This document shows positions 53,301 through 61,788 of a stretch of 64,000 nt of DNA, one piece after another. Origin of the DNA: Anaerolineales bacterium (GTDB lineage Bacteria; Chloroflexota; Anaerolineae; Anaerolineales; UBA4823); NCBI GenBank assembly GCA_025057645.1, contig JANXBJ010000004.1, positions 1 through 64,000 on the forward strand, read 5' to 3'. Every line of letters begins with the position of its first letter. The first letter of the stretch is position 1. The notes beneath the pieces were generated by a model, which had not been told where the DNA came from, ran no database searches, and saw nothing but the letters and a program-made list of their open reading frames with translations. The position numbers and the translations under genes were made by a program.

Positions 53301-54338
53301 ATGGAACATGTTTACCACACCCATACTGAAACCTTCTCCCAGACCGAAGCCTGGATAGACGCCCTAGAGGTGGTGGAAGCCAATCGAACGGCGCTGGAGG
53401 CGCTTTTCCGCAAAGACTTTTCTCAAGTTTTATTGATCGGCTGTGGCTCTACCTATTACCTTGCCCTTTCGGCCGCTGTCCTCTTCCAGGACATAACCGC
53501 CCGATTCGCCCGAGCGATCCCGGCCGGAGAACTGTGGATGAATCCCAACTTTGCTACCCTAAACGGCAACTTGCGCCATAAGACACTGCTGATTGCCATC
53601 AGTCGTTCTGGGTCAACCACCGAAACGGTGCGGGCTGTGGAAGCTTTCAAGGCACTGAACGGAGGCGCTGTGCTGACCTTAACCAACTATCCCGGACAAC
53701 CGCTTGTGCAGATGGCAGACCTGGCTCTGGTCATCGAGAAAGGCAAAGAACAGAGCGTGGCACAGACTCGATCCTTTGCCTCGATTTACGTCGCTACGAC
53801 TGCTCTGGCCTTGATCGCTGGCAACCATCAAGCCCAATTGAGCGAATTGAGACGCCTGCCGGAATTGGGCAAGCGTCTGCTCATGGAGTATGAGTCTTTG
53901 GCCCAAGACTGGGGGGAAAACCTGGGCTTGGATCGATTTTACTTCCTAGGCTCAGGACTCCGCTATGGGCTGGCTTGTGAAGCCAGCCTCAAGATGAAGG
54001 AGATGAGCCTCACCCATACCGAACCTTTCCACTTTCTGGAGTTTCGCCACGGGCCTAAAAGCATGGTGACCGATACTACCGCTATTGTCGGTTTGCTCTC
54101 TGATTCCAACCGCGCTCTCGAGCAGCGTGTCCTGGATGAGGCAGAAGGTTTGGGCGCAAAAGTGCTTGGTTTGGCAGAACGAGACGCATCGATCAGTTTT
54201 GATAGCGGCTTACCGGAAACTCTGCGGGGCGTTTTATACCTCCCCGTCCTACAGGCAATGGCTTACTATCGTTCCCTGGCAAAAGGGTTGAATCCGGACC
54301 AACCAAGGAACTTGACCGCAGTCGTGACGCTGGATTAG
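53301..54338 (+). CDS. SIS domain sugar-phosphate isomerase/deaminase (AgaS/GlmS-C-like)
   Basis: A 345-residue protein with two SIS folds: VLLIGCGSTYYLALSAA and ISRSGSTTETVRAVEAFK in the first, FYFLGSGLRYGLACEASLKMKEMSL and EFRHGPKSMV in the second. Known relatives deaminate or isomerise amino-sugar phosphates, for example AgaS making tagatose 6-phosphate from galactosamine 6-phosphate, or FrlB-type deglycases. With GatZ and a PfkB kinase in the divergent arm, the AgaS-like reaction would feed the tagatose pathway. The ATG at 53301 has AGAAGG upstream. Confidence 0.78.
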   Translation: MEHVYHTHTETFSQTEAWIDALEVVEANRTALEALFRKDFSQVLLIGCGSTYYLALSAAVLFQDITARFARAIPAGELWMNPNFATLNGNLRHKTLLIAISRSGSTTETVRAVEAFKALNGGAVLTLTNYPGQPLVQMADLALVIEKGKEQSVAQTRSFASIYVATTALALIAGNHQAQLSELRRLPELGKRLLMEYESLAQDWGENLGLDRFYFLGSGLRYGLACEASLKMKEMSLTHTEPFHFLEFRHGPKSMVTDTTAIVGLLSDSNRALEQRVLDEAEGLGAKVLGLAERDASISFDSGLPETLRGVLYLPVLQAMAYYRSLAKGLNPDQPRNLTAVVTLD

Positions 54339-54469
54339 CGGCAAGGGAGCGCAAGCGAGACGGGATTGGGTGAAGTTCGCCCAGGGGAGTAGTGCAACAC
54401 AGGAGGACACGTTCGCCGTAACTAAGCTCTGATCAGCAAAGTAGCCCCTCAACCAAGGAACTCACCCGG

Positions 54470-55108
54470 TTAACCCTCTGCTGTCCCTCCCTGCACCTCT
54501 TCGAGGTGCTGTATCACAGCGCGCTTGGCTATCTCGGGGTCACGGGTTGCCAATGCCTCAATCACCGCTTGATGACGCGCCGCAAGCTCTTCCAAACTGA
54601 TCGGAGTGCGCTGCATAGTGATCAGGATATATTGACCCAACTGTAAATTGTCATAAATGCGCTGTAAGAGAGTATTGCCCGATAAGAGAACGATCTGGAG
54701 GTGAAATCGCCGGTCGTAACGAGCCGCCGCAAGATAATCGCCCGCTTGTGCTGCTTGGATCATTTTCTCCATAATGCTGCGCAGCTCTGCCAGGTCTTGG
54801 TCGGTCACCTTTTGGGCTGCTTGTTCTGCCGCAAGAGCGTCCAGCACTGCTCGCAGGCTATGAATCTCTTGCATATCCTTATCTGTTAATGAGCGCACCA
54901 CCGCCCCCTTATGCGGCTCGCGCTCTAGGAAACCCAAACTCACCAGATCACGGATCGCTTCCCGCACTGGCGCCTGGCTAATGCGCAACTGGCGAGCAAG
55001 TTGACTCTCCACCAACCGCTCGCCCGGCTGTAACTCGCCGCGCTCAATAGCATCGAGGAGATACCGCTTCACTTGGTCGCTCAGGACCGTCCTACTGATC
55101 CCGTCCAT
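54470..55108 (-). CDS. GntR family transcriptional regulator (FadR/FCD subfamily)
   Basis: A 212-residue regulator. The winged helix-turn-helix (VKRYLLDAIERGELQPGERL, ESQLARQLRISQAPVREAIRDL) is followed by an all-helical FCD ligand domain with metal-ligand residues (DRRFHLQIV, ARHQAVIEAL, VIQHLEEV). FCD regulators usually sense small organic acids and control nearby catabolic genes. The target is unclear: it is convergent with the SIS gene. The ATG at 55108 is chosen, with TTG at 55132 as alternative. Confidence 0.85.
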   Translation of the reverse strand: MDGISRTVLSDQVKRYLLDAIERGELQPGERLVESQLARQLRISQAPVREAIRDLVSLGFLEREPHKGAVVRSLTDKDMQEIHSLRAVLDALAAEQAAQKVTDQDLAELRSIMEKMIQAAQAGDYLAAARYDRRFHLQIVLLSGNTLLQRIYDNLQLGQYILITMQRTPISLEELAARHQAVIEALATRDPEIAKRAVIQHLEEVQGGTAEG

Positions 55109-55678
55109 GGGTCCAAGTCTCTGATCTACCAACCTCGCTTCCTCGGCGACGAAAATCTAAATCTCTCTGACGATTTTACCCCAATTTAGTCGGATTCGCA
55201 GGAGTGTGGTAAAGCTGCAACGGCAACAGCCCTCAGCCCGAGCGCACGGGAAAGAAGACCCGGAGGCCTAAAGCCCACTTATCACGCAGGCTGAAGCATA
55301 TTGACGAGATCGAGCTGAGGAGATGGCTCTCGCTGTAATCGGAGGAGTTTCTCCTCTTCACTCAACCGGACGTCTTTTCGCCGCAGAAGGTTGCCAGAAC
55401 CTCGCTCGCCTCAAGCACGGGATTTCGCCCTTGGAGTGGCACGCCGGCTGGGACGCAAAGAGAAGCTTATATAGGGTCGAACAGGTGTTTACGTCGGGGC
55501 CTAGGACCACAAGGATACAGCAAGATCAAGAGTGCATCGCAGCGACAAACTGTTAACATTTTTCTTACCCGAACAACCTTGCATCTTGGGTAATATATAG
55601 TATAATTATCTTAATAATCCGATTAATCACACCCCCTTTGCGGGTGGGAAAATCCAAGGCAAAGAAAGGAACAGAGCT
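55109..55678. other. Intergenic region upstream of sod
   Basis: I see no gene; a 77-codon open frame at 55323-55556 has no ribosome site or recognisable domain. The last 100 nt are AT-rich and contain the sod promoter. Confidence 0.45.
55579..55606 (+). promoter_or_regulatory. Promoter of the superoxide dismutase gene
   Basis: TTGCAT (55579-55584), a 16-nt spacer and a perfect TATAAT (55601-55606). The -10 region sits in AT-rich, partly palindromic sequence (TATAATTAT, TTAATAATCC, GATTAAT), where a Fur/PerR-type repressor could bind. The regulator is inference only. Confidence 0.6.
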
Positions 55679-56299
55679 ATGACCAAGCAATTCGAACTTC
55701 CCGAACTAGGTTACCCATTTGACGCCCTTGAACCCGTCATCGATGCGCTCACCATGGAAATCCATCATGATAAACATCACGGCGCCTACGTTACCAACCT
55801 AAACAAAGCCCTAGAAAGCGCTCCCGAATTCTTTGAGAAGCCCATCGAAGAAATTCTCCGGAATATCCAAAGCGTGCCGGAGAGCATTCGCACTGCGGTG
55901 CGCAACCACGGAGGCGGTCACGCCAATCATACCCTGTTCTGGAAGGTAATTGCCCCCGGCGGCGCCAAGCAACCTTCCGGTGAACTCGCCAGAGAAATCG
56001 AGAGCGCTTTTGGCTCCTTTGACGCCTTTGTCGAAAAGTTCAGCTCGGTCTCGGTTGCCCACTTTGGCTCCGGCTGGGGCTGGCTAGTGCTTGATGGTGA
56101 GGGTAAATTGCAAGTCTACTCCCTACCCAACCAGGACAGCCCCTACATGCAGGGCCACACCCCGATCTTAGGGTTGGACGTCTGGGAACATGCCTACTAC
56201 CTAAAGTACCAGAATCGCCGCGCTGACTACGTCAAGGCCTTCTGGCAAATTGTCAACTGGACCCAGGTAGAAGAGAATTTCCGTAACGCAAAAGGGTAG
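55679..56299 (+). CDS. sodA: Superoxide dismutase, Mn/Fe family
   Basis: A 206-residue enzyme converting superoxide to oxygen and peroxide in the cytoplasm. Metal ligands: His in [13 protein letters not shown], His in [11 protein letters not shown], Asp and His in [15 protein letters not shown]. The [10 protein letters not shown] and WGWLV-type segments are nearer Mn-type enzymes, but Mn versus Fe cannot be settled by eye. It is monocistronic between a consensus promoter and a strong terminator. Confidence 0.95.
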   Translation: MTKQFELPELGYPFDALEPVIDALTMEIHHDKHHGAYVTNLNKALESAPEFFEKPIEEILRNIQSVPESIRTAVRNHGGGHANHTLFWKVIAPGGAKQPSGELAREIESAFGSFDAFVEKFSSVSVAHFGSGWGWLVLDGEGKLQVYSLPNQDSPYMQGHTPILGLDVWEHAYYLKYQNRRADYVKAFWQIVNWTQVEENFRNAKG

Positions 56300-56346
56300 C
56301 AGACAAACTCTCCTTTCTTTTCGCGGGTTCCTCCCTCCCCCAATGG

Positions 56347-56381
56347 GTTCCCTCCTTTCGGTAAAGGAGGGAACTCTTTTT
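56347..56381 (+). terminator. Intrinsic terminator of sodA
   Basis: A perfect 12-bp stem GTTCCCTCCTTT/AAAGGAGGGAAC with CGGT loop, followed by TCTTTTT. Confidence 0.9.
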
Positions 56382-56542
56382 CAGAATTCCGTCAATTTTA
56401 TCTAAACAAACACTATGATATTTGTCATAATTAAAGTGTGATCGGATCGGTGGCAATATCTACGAAAGTTGGAGTAAAATACAGGCAAATGGTCCGTTTT
56501 TCAACTAGTTTCACCCTTTCATTCTAACAGGAGGAATTCCCT

Positions 56543-56944
56543 ATGACCCACATCATCACTAGTTTATGCCTGCGGGATGGCAGCTGCGTTGAAGTGTGCC
56601 CTGTAGAGTGTATTGTGCCGGGAAAGCCCATCGAGGAGTGGCCATGGTACTATATCGATCCGGACACATGCATTGACTGTGGCGCCTGCGTCCCCGAATG
56701 TCCTTACGAGGCGATTTTCCCCGAGGATGAAGTTCCTTCGGCATATGTCGCCAAAGGTGGCGAGTACCAGAACAAAGTCGGTTTCACCGGACACTATGAA
56801 GGCGTCAACCATCACGGTGAGAAAGTCGTTCTCGACACCGTCCGTCAGCTGGAAAAAGGCGAGGTTGTTGACCTGACCCCCGACATCAAAGACAATTACC
56901 GTTATTTCCAAGAGGGTCCGGGCTATAAAGCCCTCGAGATGTAA
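56543..56944 (+). CDS. 4Fe-4S (7Fe/8Fe-type) ferredoxin
   Basis: A 133-residue ferredoxin. The first cluster motif is C-x5-C-x3-CPVEC (CLRDGSCVEVCPVEC) and the second is the standard CIDCGACVPECP. The C-terminal extension of about 70 residues (VGFTGHYEGVNHHGEKVVLDT and onwards) is conserved in related Chloroflexota proteins as far as I recall. It is a likely electron partner for the bifurcating redox complex, but this is inference. The ATG has AGGAGG upstream; it ends at a strong hairpin. Confidence 0.88.
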   Translation: MTHIITSLCLRDGSCVEVCPVECIVPGKPIEEWPWYYIDPDTCIDCGACVPECPYEAIFPEDEVPSAYVAKGGEYQNKVGFTGHYEGVNHHGEKVVLDTVRQLEKGEVVDLTPDIKDNYRYFQEGPGYKALEM

Positions 56945-56952
56945 CTCGAACT

Positions 56953-56988
56953 AAGAGAGCCAGACATCCGGTCGTGTCTGGCTCTCTT
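56953..56988 (+). terminator. Hairpin terminator after the ferredoxin gene
   Basis: A perfect 14-bp stem (56953-56966 with 56975-56988) and 8-nt loop, 9 nt past the stop. There is no long U-tract beyond the stem's own TCTCTT. Confidence 0.6.
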
Positions 56989-57053
56989 GATGGCTCAAAT
57001 CTGCGACTACTCTTCTGCTTGAGCAGGCAATCTTTCAGCCCGGGGAGGCGATA

Positions 57054-58115
57054 ATGCAGATTACGCGCGCTGAAGTTGTCCCTGTTGAGCTCTCGCTCCA
57101 CCAAGCAATCCGTATGGCGCACTTGCCGCCAATCCGATCCGTGACCGCAATTTTCGTCCGTTTGGAGACGCGTCAAGGCCAAAGTGCCTGGGGTTGTACG
57201 ATTGCTCATCCGCAGTTAAGCGGATTCCAACCCGACCAGGTGCTCCAAGTTTGTCAGGAGTGTGCTGCGAAGGCGGTAGACCTCCATCCACTTAACCTAG
57301 AGAATGCCCTCGCCGAGCTCGCCCCGCTGTGTGCCGATTGTCCGCCGGCGCTTTGTGCCTTCGATCTGGCCTTTCACGATCTGTTGGGTCTAGCTGCCGG
57401 CCTCCCTCTTTACCGCCTGTTAGGCGGGTACCGTAACCGTATTCAGACTTCGATCACTATTCCTATTGCCTCGGTTGAAGAGAGCGTAGAGCTGGCCCGC
57501 CAATTTGCCGAGCGCGGCTTTCGGATCTTTAAGGTTAAGGGCGGAGTCGATCCCGATCTGGACGTGCAACGCATTCAGGCCATTCGTCGCGCTTGTCCGG
57601 ACTTTACCCTGCGCCTAGACGCAGATGGCGGATACTCCGCCCAAACAGCCCTCGAAGTGGCACGCGCCTTAGACGGTGTGTTGGAGTTCCTTGAGCAACC
57701 CACTGCGGCTAACGATTTGCAAACCCTGCGCGAGGTCACCCACCTGAGTCCGGTGCGCATTCTCGCCGACCAGAGCGCTTGTGGCGCTGAATCAGCCCTA
57801 CAAGTGGCTGCCCAACGTGCTGCGCATGGAATAACGCTCAAGCTGGCCACTTGCGGCGGCATACGCGCCGCCTACCAAGTGGATGCCATCGCCCGCGCAG
57901 CAAGGCTGGCCACCATGGTCAGTTGTCTCATTGAGCCAGCCCTGCTGATCGCCGCTGGATTGAGCGTTGCACTTGCCAGCCCCAATGTCCAATACGGCGA
58001 TCTAGATGGGCATTTGGTGCTGAGCAATGACCCCAGCCGAGCCGGCTTTGTTTTACAGGACGGCTGGCTGATCGCCTCCGAAGTGCCAGGCCTAGGCTAC
58101 ACGGTCGATTTGTGA
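57054..58115 (+). CDS. Enolase superfamily enzyme (muconate lactonizing / dipeptide epimerase-like)
   Basis: A 353-residue enzyme with capping and barrel domains of the MLE subgroup. Barrel residues: catalytic Lys in FKVKGG (KxK), metal ligands Asp in LRLDADGGY, Glu in LEFLEQP and Asp in ILADQSA, and second Lys in ITLKLATCGG. This set fits 1,1-proton transfer (epimerase, cycloisomerase or o-succinylbenzoate synthase). The substrate cannot be told. The ATG at 57054 has GGGGAGG upstream. It precedes the molybdenum-hydroxylase maturation genes, but a 75-nt gap with its own -10-like box separates them. Confidence 0.85.
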   Translation: MQITRAEVVPVELSLHQAIRMAHLPPIRSVTAIFVRLETRQGQSAWGCTIAHPQLSGFQPDQVLQVCQECAAKAVDLHPLNLENALAELAPLCADCPPALCAFDLAFHDLLGLAAGLPLYRLLGGYRNRIQTSITIPIASVEESVELARQFAERGFRIFKVKGGVDPDLDVQRIQAIRRACPDFTLRLDADGGYSAQTALEVARALDGVLEFLEQPTAANDLQTLREVTHLSPVRILADQSACGAESALQVAAQRAAHGITLKLATCGGIRAAYQVDAIARAARLATMVSCLIEPALLIAAGLSVALASPNVQYGDLDGHLVLSNDPSRAGFVLQDGWLIASEVPGLGYTVDL

Positions 58116-58177
58116 TCGATCCCGCCCGGTTTCCCCTCCAGGGCGGGCCGAGACCGTGAATTTTGACAATTTTCGAG

Positions 58178-58183
58178 TAAAAT
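58178..58183 (+). promoter_or_regulatory. Candidate -10 element, possibly leaderless yqeB
   Basis: TAAAAT ends 7 nt before the ATG at 58191, so the transcript would start at or next to the start codon. No ribosome-binding site is visible between them. Confidence 0.35.
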
Positions 58184-58190
58184 TACGCCC

Positions 58191-59009
58191 ATGGCGGCGC
58201 TGATCCTGATCCGTGGCGCTGGCGAGATGGCAAGCGGAGTAGCATATCGCTTACATCGCGCCGGCTTAAGAGTGGTGATGACCGAACTGCCCCAGCCGTT
58301 AGCGGTACGGCGGTGGGTTTGCTTTTCCGAAGCAGTCTACGAAGGGCAATGGACTGTCGAGGGCATTGAGGCGCGGCGGGTGAAAAATCCCACCGATACC
58401 CTGAAAATCCTTCAGGTCATGGCGAAGGGGGTTATTCCTGTGTTGATCGATCCCGAAGGGGAATCCATCTCTGCCCTGCACCCCACAGTGGTCGTTGACG
58501 CTCGTATGCTAAAACAGCCTGTCGAGCTAATTCCCCAGCGGGTCAGTCTAATCATCGGTCTAGGGCCCGGCTTCACGGCAGGCAAGAACTGCCACGCTGC
58601 TATCGAAACTAACCGCGGGCATACGCTAGGAAGAGTCTACTGGGAGGGTTCCCCCCAAGCAGATACCGGCATCCCCGATGCGGTGGGATCGATACGCGAA
58701 CAGCGCGTCTTACGCGCACCGGTTGGCGGCATCTTTCTGCCCAAAGCCTCGATCGGTGACTCGGTCGAAGCAGGAGAAGTGATCGCCGAGGTGAACGGTC
58801 GCCCAATAATAGCTCCCTTCAAGGGCGTCGTGCGCGGTTTGTTGCGTGCCGGCATGGAAGTGACCCCAAACCTGAAGGTGGGCGATCTAGACCCGCGCAA
58901 CGACCCTTCCTATTGCAGCCTGATCTCCGATAAGGCCCTTGCGATCGGCGGTGCGGTCCTTGAAGCGATTCTTTCCAAGCCTAACTTGCGCCCTCACTTG
59001 TGGGCCTAA
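58191..59009 (+). CDS. yqeB: YqeB-type selenium-dependent molybdenum hydroxylase maturation protein
   Basis: A 272-residue protein of the EF2563/YqeB family. It has an N-terminal nucleotide-binding motif LILIRGAGEMASGVAYRLHRAG, the segment VVDARMLKQPVE and GLGPGFTAGKNCHAAIETNRG. A late biotinyl-like hammerhead follows (APVGGIFLPKASIGDSVEAGE, PFKGVVRGLLRAGMEV). The family is found with selenium-dependent molybdenum hydroxylases and is thought to help make their labile Se cofactor. It is followed by YqeC-MocA and a second transferase. Confidence 0.88.
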   Translation: MAALILIRGAGEMASGVAYRLHRAGLRVVMTELPQPLAVRRWVCFSEAVYEGQWTVEGIEARRVKNPTDTLKILQVMAKGVIPVLIDPEGESISALHPTVVVDARMLKQPVELIPQRVSLIIGLGPGFTAGKNCHAAIETNRGHTLGRVYWEGSPQADTGIPDAVGSIREQRVLRAPVGGIFLPKASIGDSVEAGEVIAEVNGRPIIAPFKGVVRGLLRAGMEVTPNLKVGDLDPRNDPSYCSLISDKALAIGGAVLEAILSKPNLRPHLWA

Positions 59010-59238
59010 GAGGAAAATCCCGGCATTCTGCATGGAAAGCTTCCCAGAAAGACGGTTGATTCAATCTAATGCCCAAACGAGAATGCTCTGCTCGCCCTGG
59101 GGTGTTGTAGAGCAAAGCTCCCTCTGGTGCCGCAATCCGCAAGCAGGGTTTGCGACTCAGGGGGAGGCCCGATACACGGCAACATTCGATGCTCCAGAAT
59201 AGCCACGCCAACATTCCTACCCTTTAGCAGTTAAATCC

Positions 59239-60639
59239 TTGAATGCAACGAGCCTGACCCTTCTGCAAGCTCTCCGTTTATCCTCCACCTCAGCGATCGC
59301 CCTCGTTGGCGCAGGGGGGAAAACCACAGCCCTCTATCAGATAGGGAGGGAGTACCGCCAAGGAAAACCGCTTGTTCTGCTCACGACCTCCACCCATCTC
59401 GGATATGACCAAGTTCTTGCCGCAGAATTTCACCTGGTTGTCCACCGTGGTAGCGTTGAAGAGACCTTAAGACGGTTGCCTTCGGACCAAGGTCTGATCT
59501 GCTTGACTGCTGATTGGGACAATCAGACCCAACGCTGGCGAGGACTCGACCCGGAGATGCTTCAAATGGTCGCCCGATATGCGCACGAAAGGAGCATCCC
59601 CCTAATCGTTGAAGCCGACGGAGCGCGTGGTCGCTCGCTCAAGGCGCCTGCCGAACACGAACCGGCCCTTCCCTCTTTCTGTGATCCGATCCTCGTTGTC
59701 GCCGGCTTAGCCGCCCTCGGCAGACCACTGAGCGAAGAGTGGGTGCACCGTCCGCAACGGTTCGCAGAGCTGAGCGGTCTTAGGCTGGACGAAACGATCT
59801 CAATTGAAGCTGTGCAACGCGTCCTAAGCCACCCCTTAGGGGGGCGCAAGAATATCCCTACCACCGCCAAGAGCCACGTTTTGCTCACCCAAGCCGAAAT
59901 GCCCGAAGCGCAAGCGGCGGCAAAAAAGTTGAGCCTTTCTTTGTTAGAGCGGTTTGATTCTGTGATTGTCGCCTCCAAAGGACAGCCCTTTCGACCGTCC
60001 ACCGCAGTGGATTTCCGCCATCCCTATCGCATTCTCGCCGCATACGAGCCTGTTGCGGGAGTAGTCCTAGCCGCAGGGGCATCTTCGCGCTTTGGTCAAC
60101 CAAAACCTCTGCTCGCCTGGCAAGGGGAGACCCTCGTCCACCGCGCTGCCCGTCTGGCCCTTGAAGCCGGGCTACGGCCGGTGCTTGTCGTGTGCGGTGC
60201 GGAGGGAGATCGAGTCGCTGCTGCCGTGGCCGACTTGCCTGTGCAAGTGGTTTGGAACACCGCTTGGGAGAGCGGTCAGAGCACCTCTATCCGCGCTGCG
60301 GTTCAGGCGCTGGGGGAGAAGACCGGCGCAACCCTCTTTCTTTTGGTGGACCAACCCTTTGTCTCAACTCGGTTACTGCAATCTCTAGTGGAGACCCATG
60401 CTCAAACCCTAGCGCCGGTAATTGCGCCGCAAGTGGGCGGTCAACGCGGTAACCCGGTGCTCTTTGACCGTAGTACCTTCCCGGATCTGCTGCGTCTCGA
60501 GGGGGATGTGGGGGGTCGAGGCATTTTTGCCCGTTACCCGCTCCAATGGTTGCCTTGGCAGGATGAGCGATTGCTCTTCGACCTTGATACCCCCGAAGAT
60601 TACCAAAGATTGCTACAGATGGACGCAGAGGATGCATAG
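59239..60639 (+). CDS. YqeC - MocA fusion: selenium cofactor protein plus molybdopterin nucleotidyltransferase
   Basis: A 466-residue two-domain protein. The N-terminal half (to about 245) is YqeC-like, with P-loop LVGAGGKTTALYQIG, TTSTHLG and IVEADGARGRSLKAPAEHEP. The C-terminal half is a MobA-like nucleotidyltransferase with AGVVLAAGASSRFGQPKPLL, LVDQPFVSTRLL and GNPVLFDRS. It probably cytidylates molybdopterin for a hydroxylase of the xanthine dehydrogenase family. The frame opens with TTG at 59239, which has no clear ribosome site, so the start is uncertain. It overlaps the next gene by 8 nt. Confidence 0.85.
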   Translation: MNATSLTLLQALRLSSTSAIALVGAGGKTTALYQIGREYRQGKPLVLLTTSTHLGYDQVLAAEFHLVVHRGSVEETLRRLPSDQGLICLTADWDNQTQRWRGLDPEMLQMVARYAHERSIPLIVEADGARGRSLKAPAEHEPALPSFCDPILVVAGLAALGRPLSEEWVHRPQRFAELSGLRLDETISIEAVQRVLSHPLGGRKNIPTTAKSHVLLTQAEMPEAQAAAKKLSLSLLERFDSVIVASKGQPFRPSTAVDFRHPYRILAAYEPVAGVVLAAGASSRFGQPKPLLAWQGETLVHRAARLALEAGLRPVLVVCGAEGDRVAAAVADLPVQVVWNTAWESGQSTSIRAAVQALGEKTGATLFLLVDQPFVSTRLLQSLVETHAQTLAPVIAPQVGGQRGNPVLFDRSTFPDLLRLEGDVGGRGIFARYPLQWLPWQDERLLFDLDTPEDYQRLLQMDAEDA

Positions 60640-61267
60640 CTCCGCTCCGTCAAAGCCTGTCGAAGCAATTGTATTAGCAGCCGGGCGGTCGTTGCGCATG
60701 GGGAGGCCGAAGCTGACTCTGCCTTGGGGAAAAACGACCGTGCTCGGCGCCGTGATCCAAGCCTTAGCGGACGGAGGAGCGACATTGGGCCTGCAGGGGA
60801 TTCTTGTCGTCACCGGCGGTCACCACTGGCTAGTGGAAGAGCTTTTGCGCCAACTTCCTTGCCCAATCCCCATACGCTGGACCTACAACCCGAACTATGA
60901 AGGCGAAATGCTCCTCTCTCTCCAAGAGGGCTTGAGACATACCCTATCAACCACCCAAGCTGCCTTGGTGACTCTAGGAGATCAACCCCAAATTCTTTCT
61001 TCTACCGTACAAGCTATCCTTCAATGCTATCAAGAAGAGGGACATTGGTTAATTGCCCCCAGCTACCAAATGCGTCGTGGTCACCCATGGCTGGTTGCCC
61101 GCCCCCTGTGGAAGGACTTGCTCGCCCTCTCGACCTCCCACACGTTACGGGACTTCTTCCGCATTCATGCGGGAAAGGTGTACCACCTAATGGTTGAGAC
61201 ACCCACCGTGCTCAAGGACCTTGACACCCCTGAGGACTATGCGCGCGAAAGACCCCAAGAAGAATAA
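60632..61267 (+). CDS. mocA: MocA-like molybdenum cofactor nucleotidyltransferase
   Basis: A 211-residue MobA-like NTP transferase. Signature EAIVLAAGRSLRMGRPKLTL, then VTLGDQPQI, RRGHPWLVARPLW and DLDTPEDY. It is paralogous to the C-terminal half of the upstream fusion (same KPxL and GDQP/VDQP motifs) and is likely also involved in maturing molybdopterin cytosine dinucleotide. The ATG at 60632 lies in the 3' end of the previous gene; the longer frame from 60422 is a shadow. A short terminator follows. Confidence 0.85.
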   Translation: MHSSAPSKPVEAIVLAAGRSLRMGRPKLTLPWGKTTVLGAVIQALADGGATLGLQGILVVTGGHHWLVEELLRQLPCPIPIRWTYNPNYEGEMLLSLQEGLRHTLSTTQAALVTLGDQPQILSSTVQAILQCYQEEGHWLIAPSYQMRRGHPWLVARPLWKDLLALSTSHTLRDFFRIHAGKVYHLMVETPTVLKDLDTPEDYARERPQEE

Positions 61268-61297
61268 ATCGGCACAGGAGTCCTGTCCGCTCTGGCC

Positions 61298-61325
61298 GGG
61301 CAAGAAACAACCTGCCCAAGTTTTT
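61298..61325 (+). terminator. Weak intrinsic terminator after mocA
   Basis: GGGCA/TGCCC stem (61298-61302 with 61313-61317) followed by AAGTTTTT. The stem is short but the U-tract is good. Confidence 0.45.
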
Positions 61326-61348
61326 CAGCGAAATCCTCTAAATACGTT

Positions 61349-61354
61349 TATAAT
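61349..61354 (+). promoter_or_regulatory. Candidate -10 box for the thpR-rsfS operon
   Basis: A perfect TATAAT in AT-rich sequence just after the mocA terminator; the -35 region is poor. Confidence 0.35.
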
Positions 61355-61494
61355 TCTACCCACCCGATCTTCCTAGCTAACGTTGGAGAAGTGCGAGATC
61401 GAATGCTGTCCAAACCGCTTGGATTGTTAAGGACAAGAACAACCCAGCCAGGTGTGTGTCAAGACAGTGTGCCTTTACGATCATCAAGCTGATT

Positions 61495-61788
61495 ATGCCC
61501 GCTCAACCCGGAAAGTTCCCAGTCTTATCAGCCAACGGAAGCCAGACCTTGTGCTCCCGCATATTGCTTTCCCCTACATTGGCTATGGCTAATGGCTGCG
61601 CAGCGTTTGTGTTGATAAACGATTTGACGCTATATGACCAACCCCTCTTATCTCGGAGAATATTCAACTTAGCGGGATTAAGAAAGGCCTATCTTCGGGG
61701 GCTTCGGTTATTTGCCGAAGCGGGTTGCTTTCTGGAATCGGAAGGAACGATCGAAAGGTTGCTCCAACGCCACGCCTCTCCCTTATGA
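61495..61788 (+). CDS. Hypothetical small protein overlapping thpR
   Basis: A 97-residue open frame with no family recognised. The C-terminal half is helical and basic (LAGLRKAYLRGLRLFAEAGCFLESEGTIERLL). Its stop overlaps the thpR start as ATGA, which is how coupled genes look, and it supports a real gene. Against it: no ribosome site at 61495 and an unremarkable N-terminal half. It could equally be a chance frame. Confidence 0.3.
   Translation: MPAQPGKFPVLSANGSQTLCSRILLSPTLAMANGCAAFVLINDLTLYDQPLLSRRIFNLAGLRKAYLRGLRLFAEAGCFLESEGTIERLLQRHASPL

Noticed and set aside
55323..55556. A 77-codon gene upstream of sodA
   Set aside because: No ribosome site, no recognisable domain and biased composition; it is more likely a chance frame.
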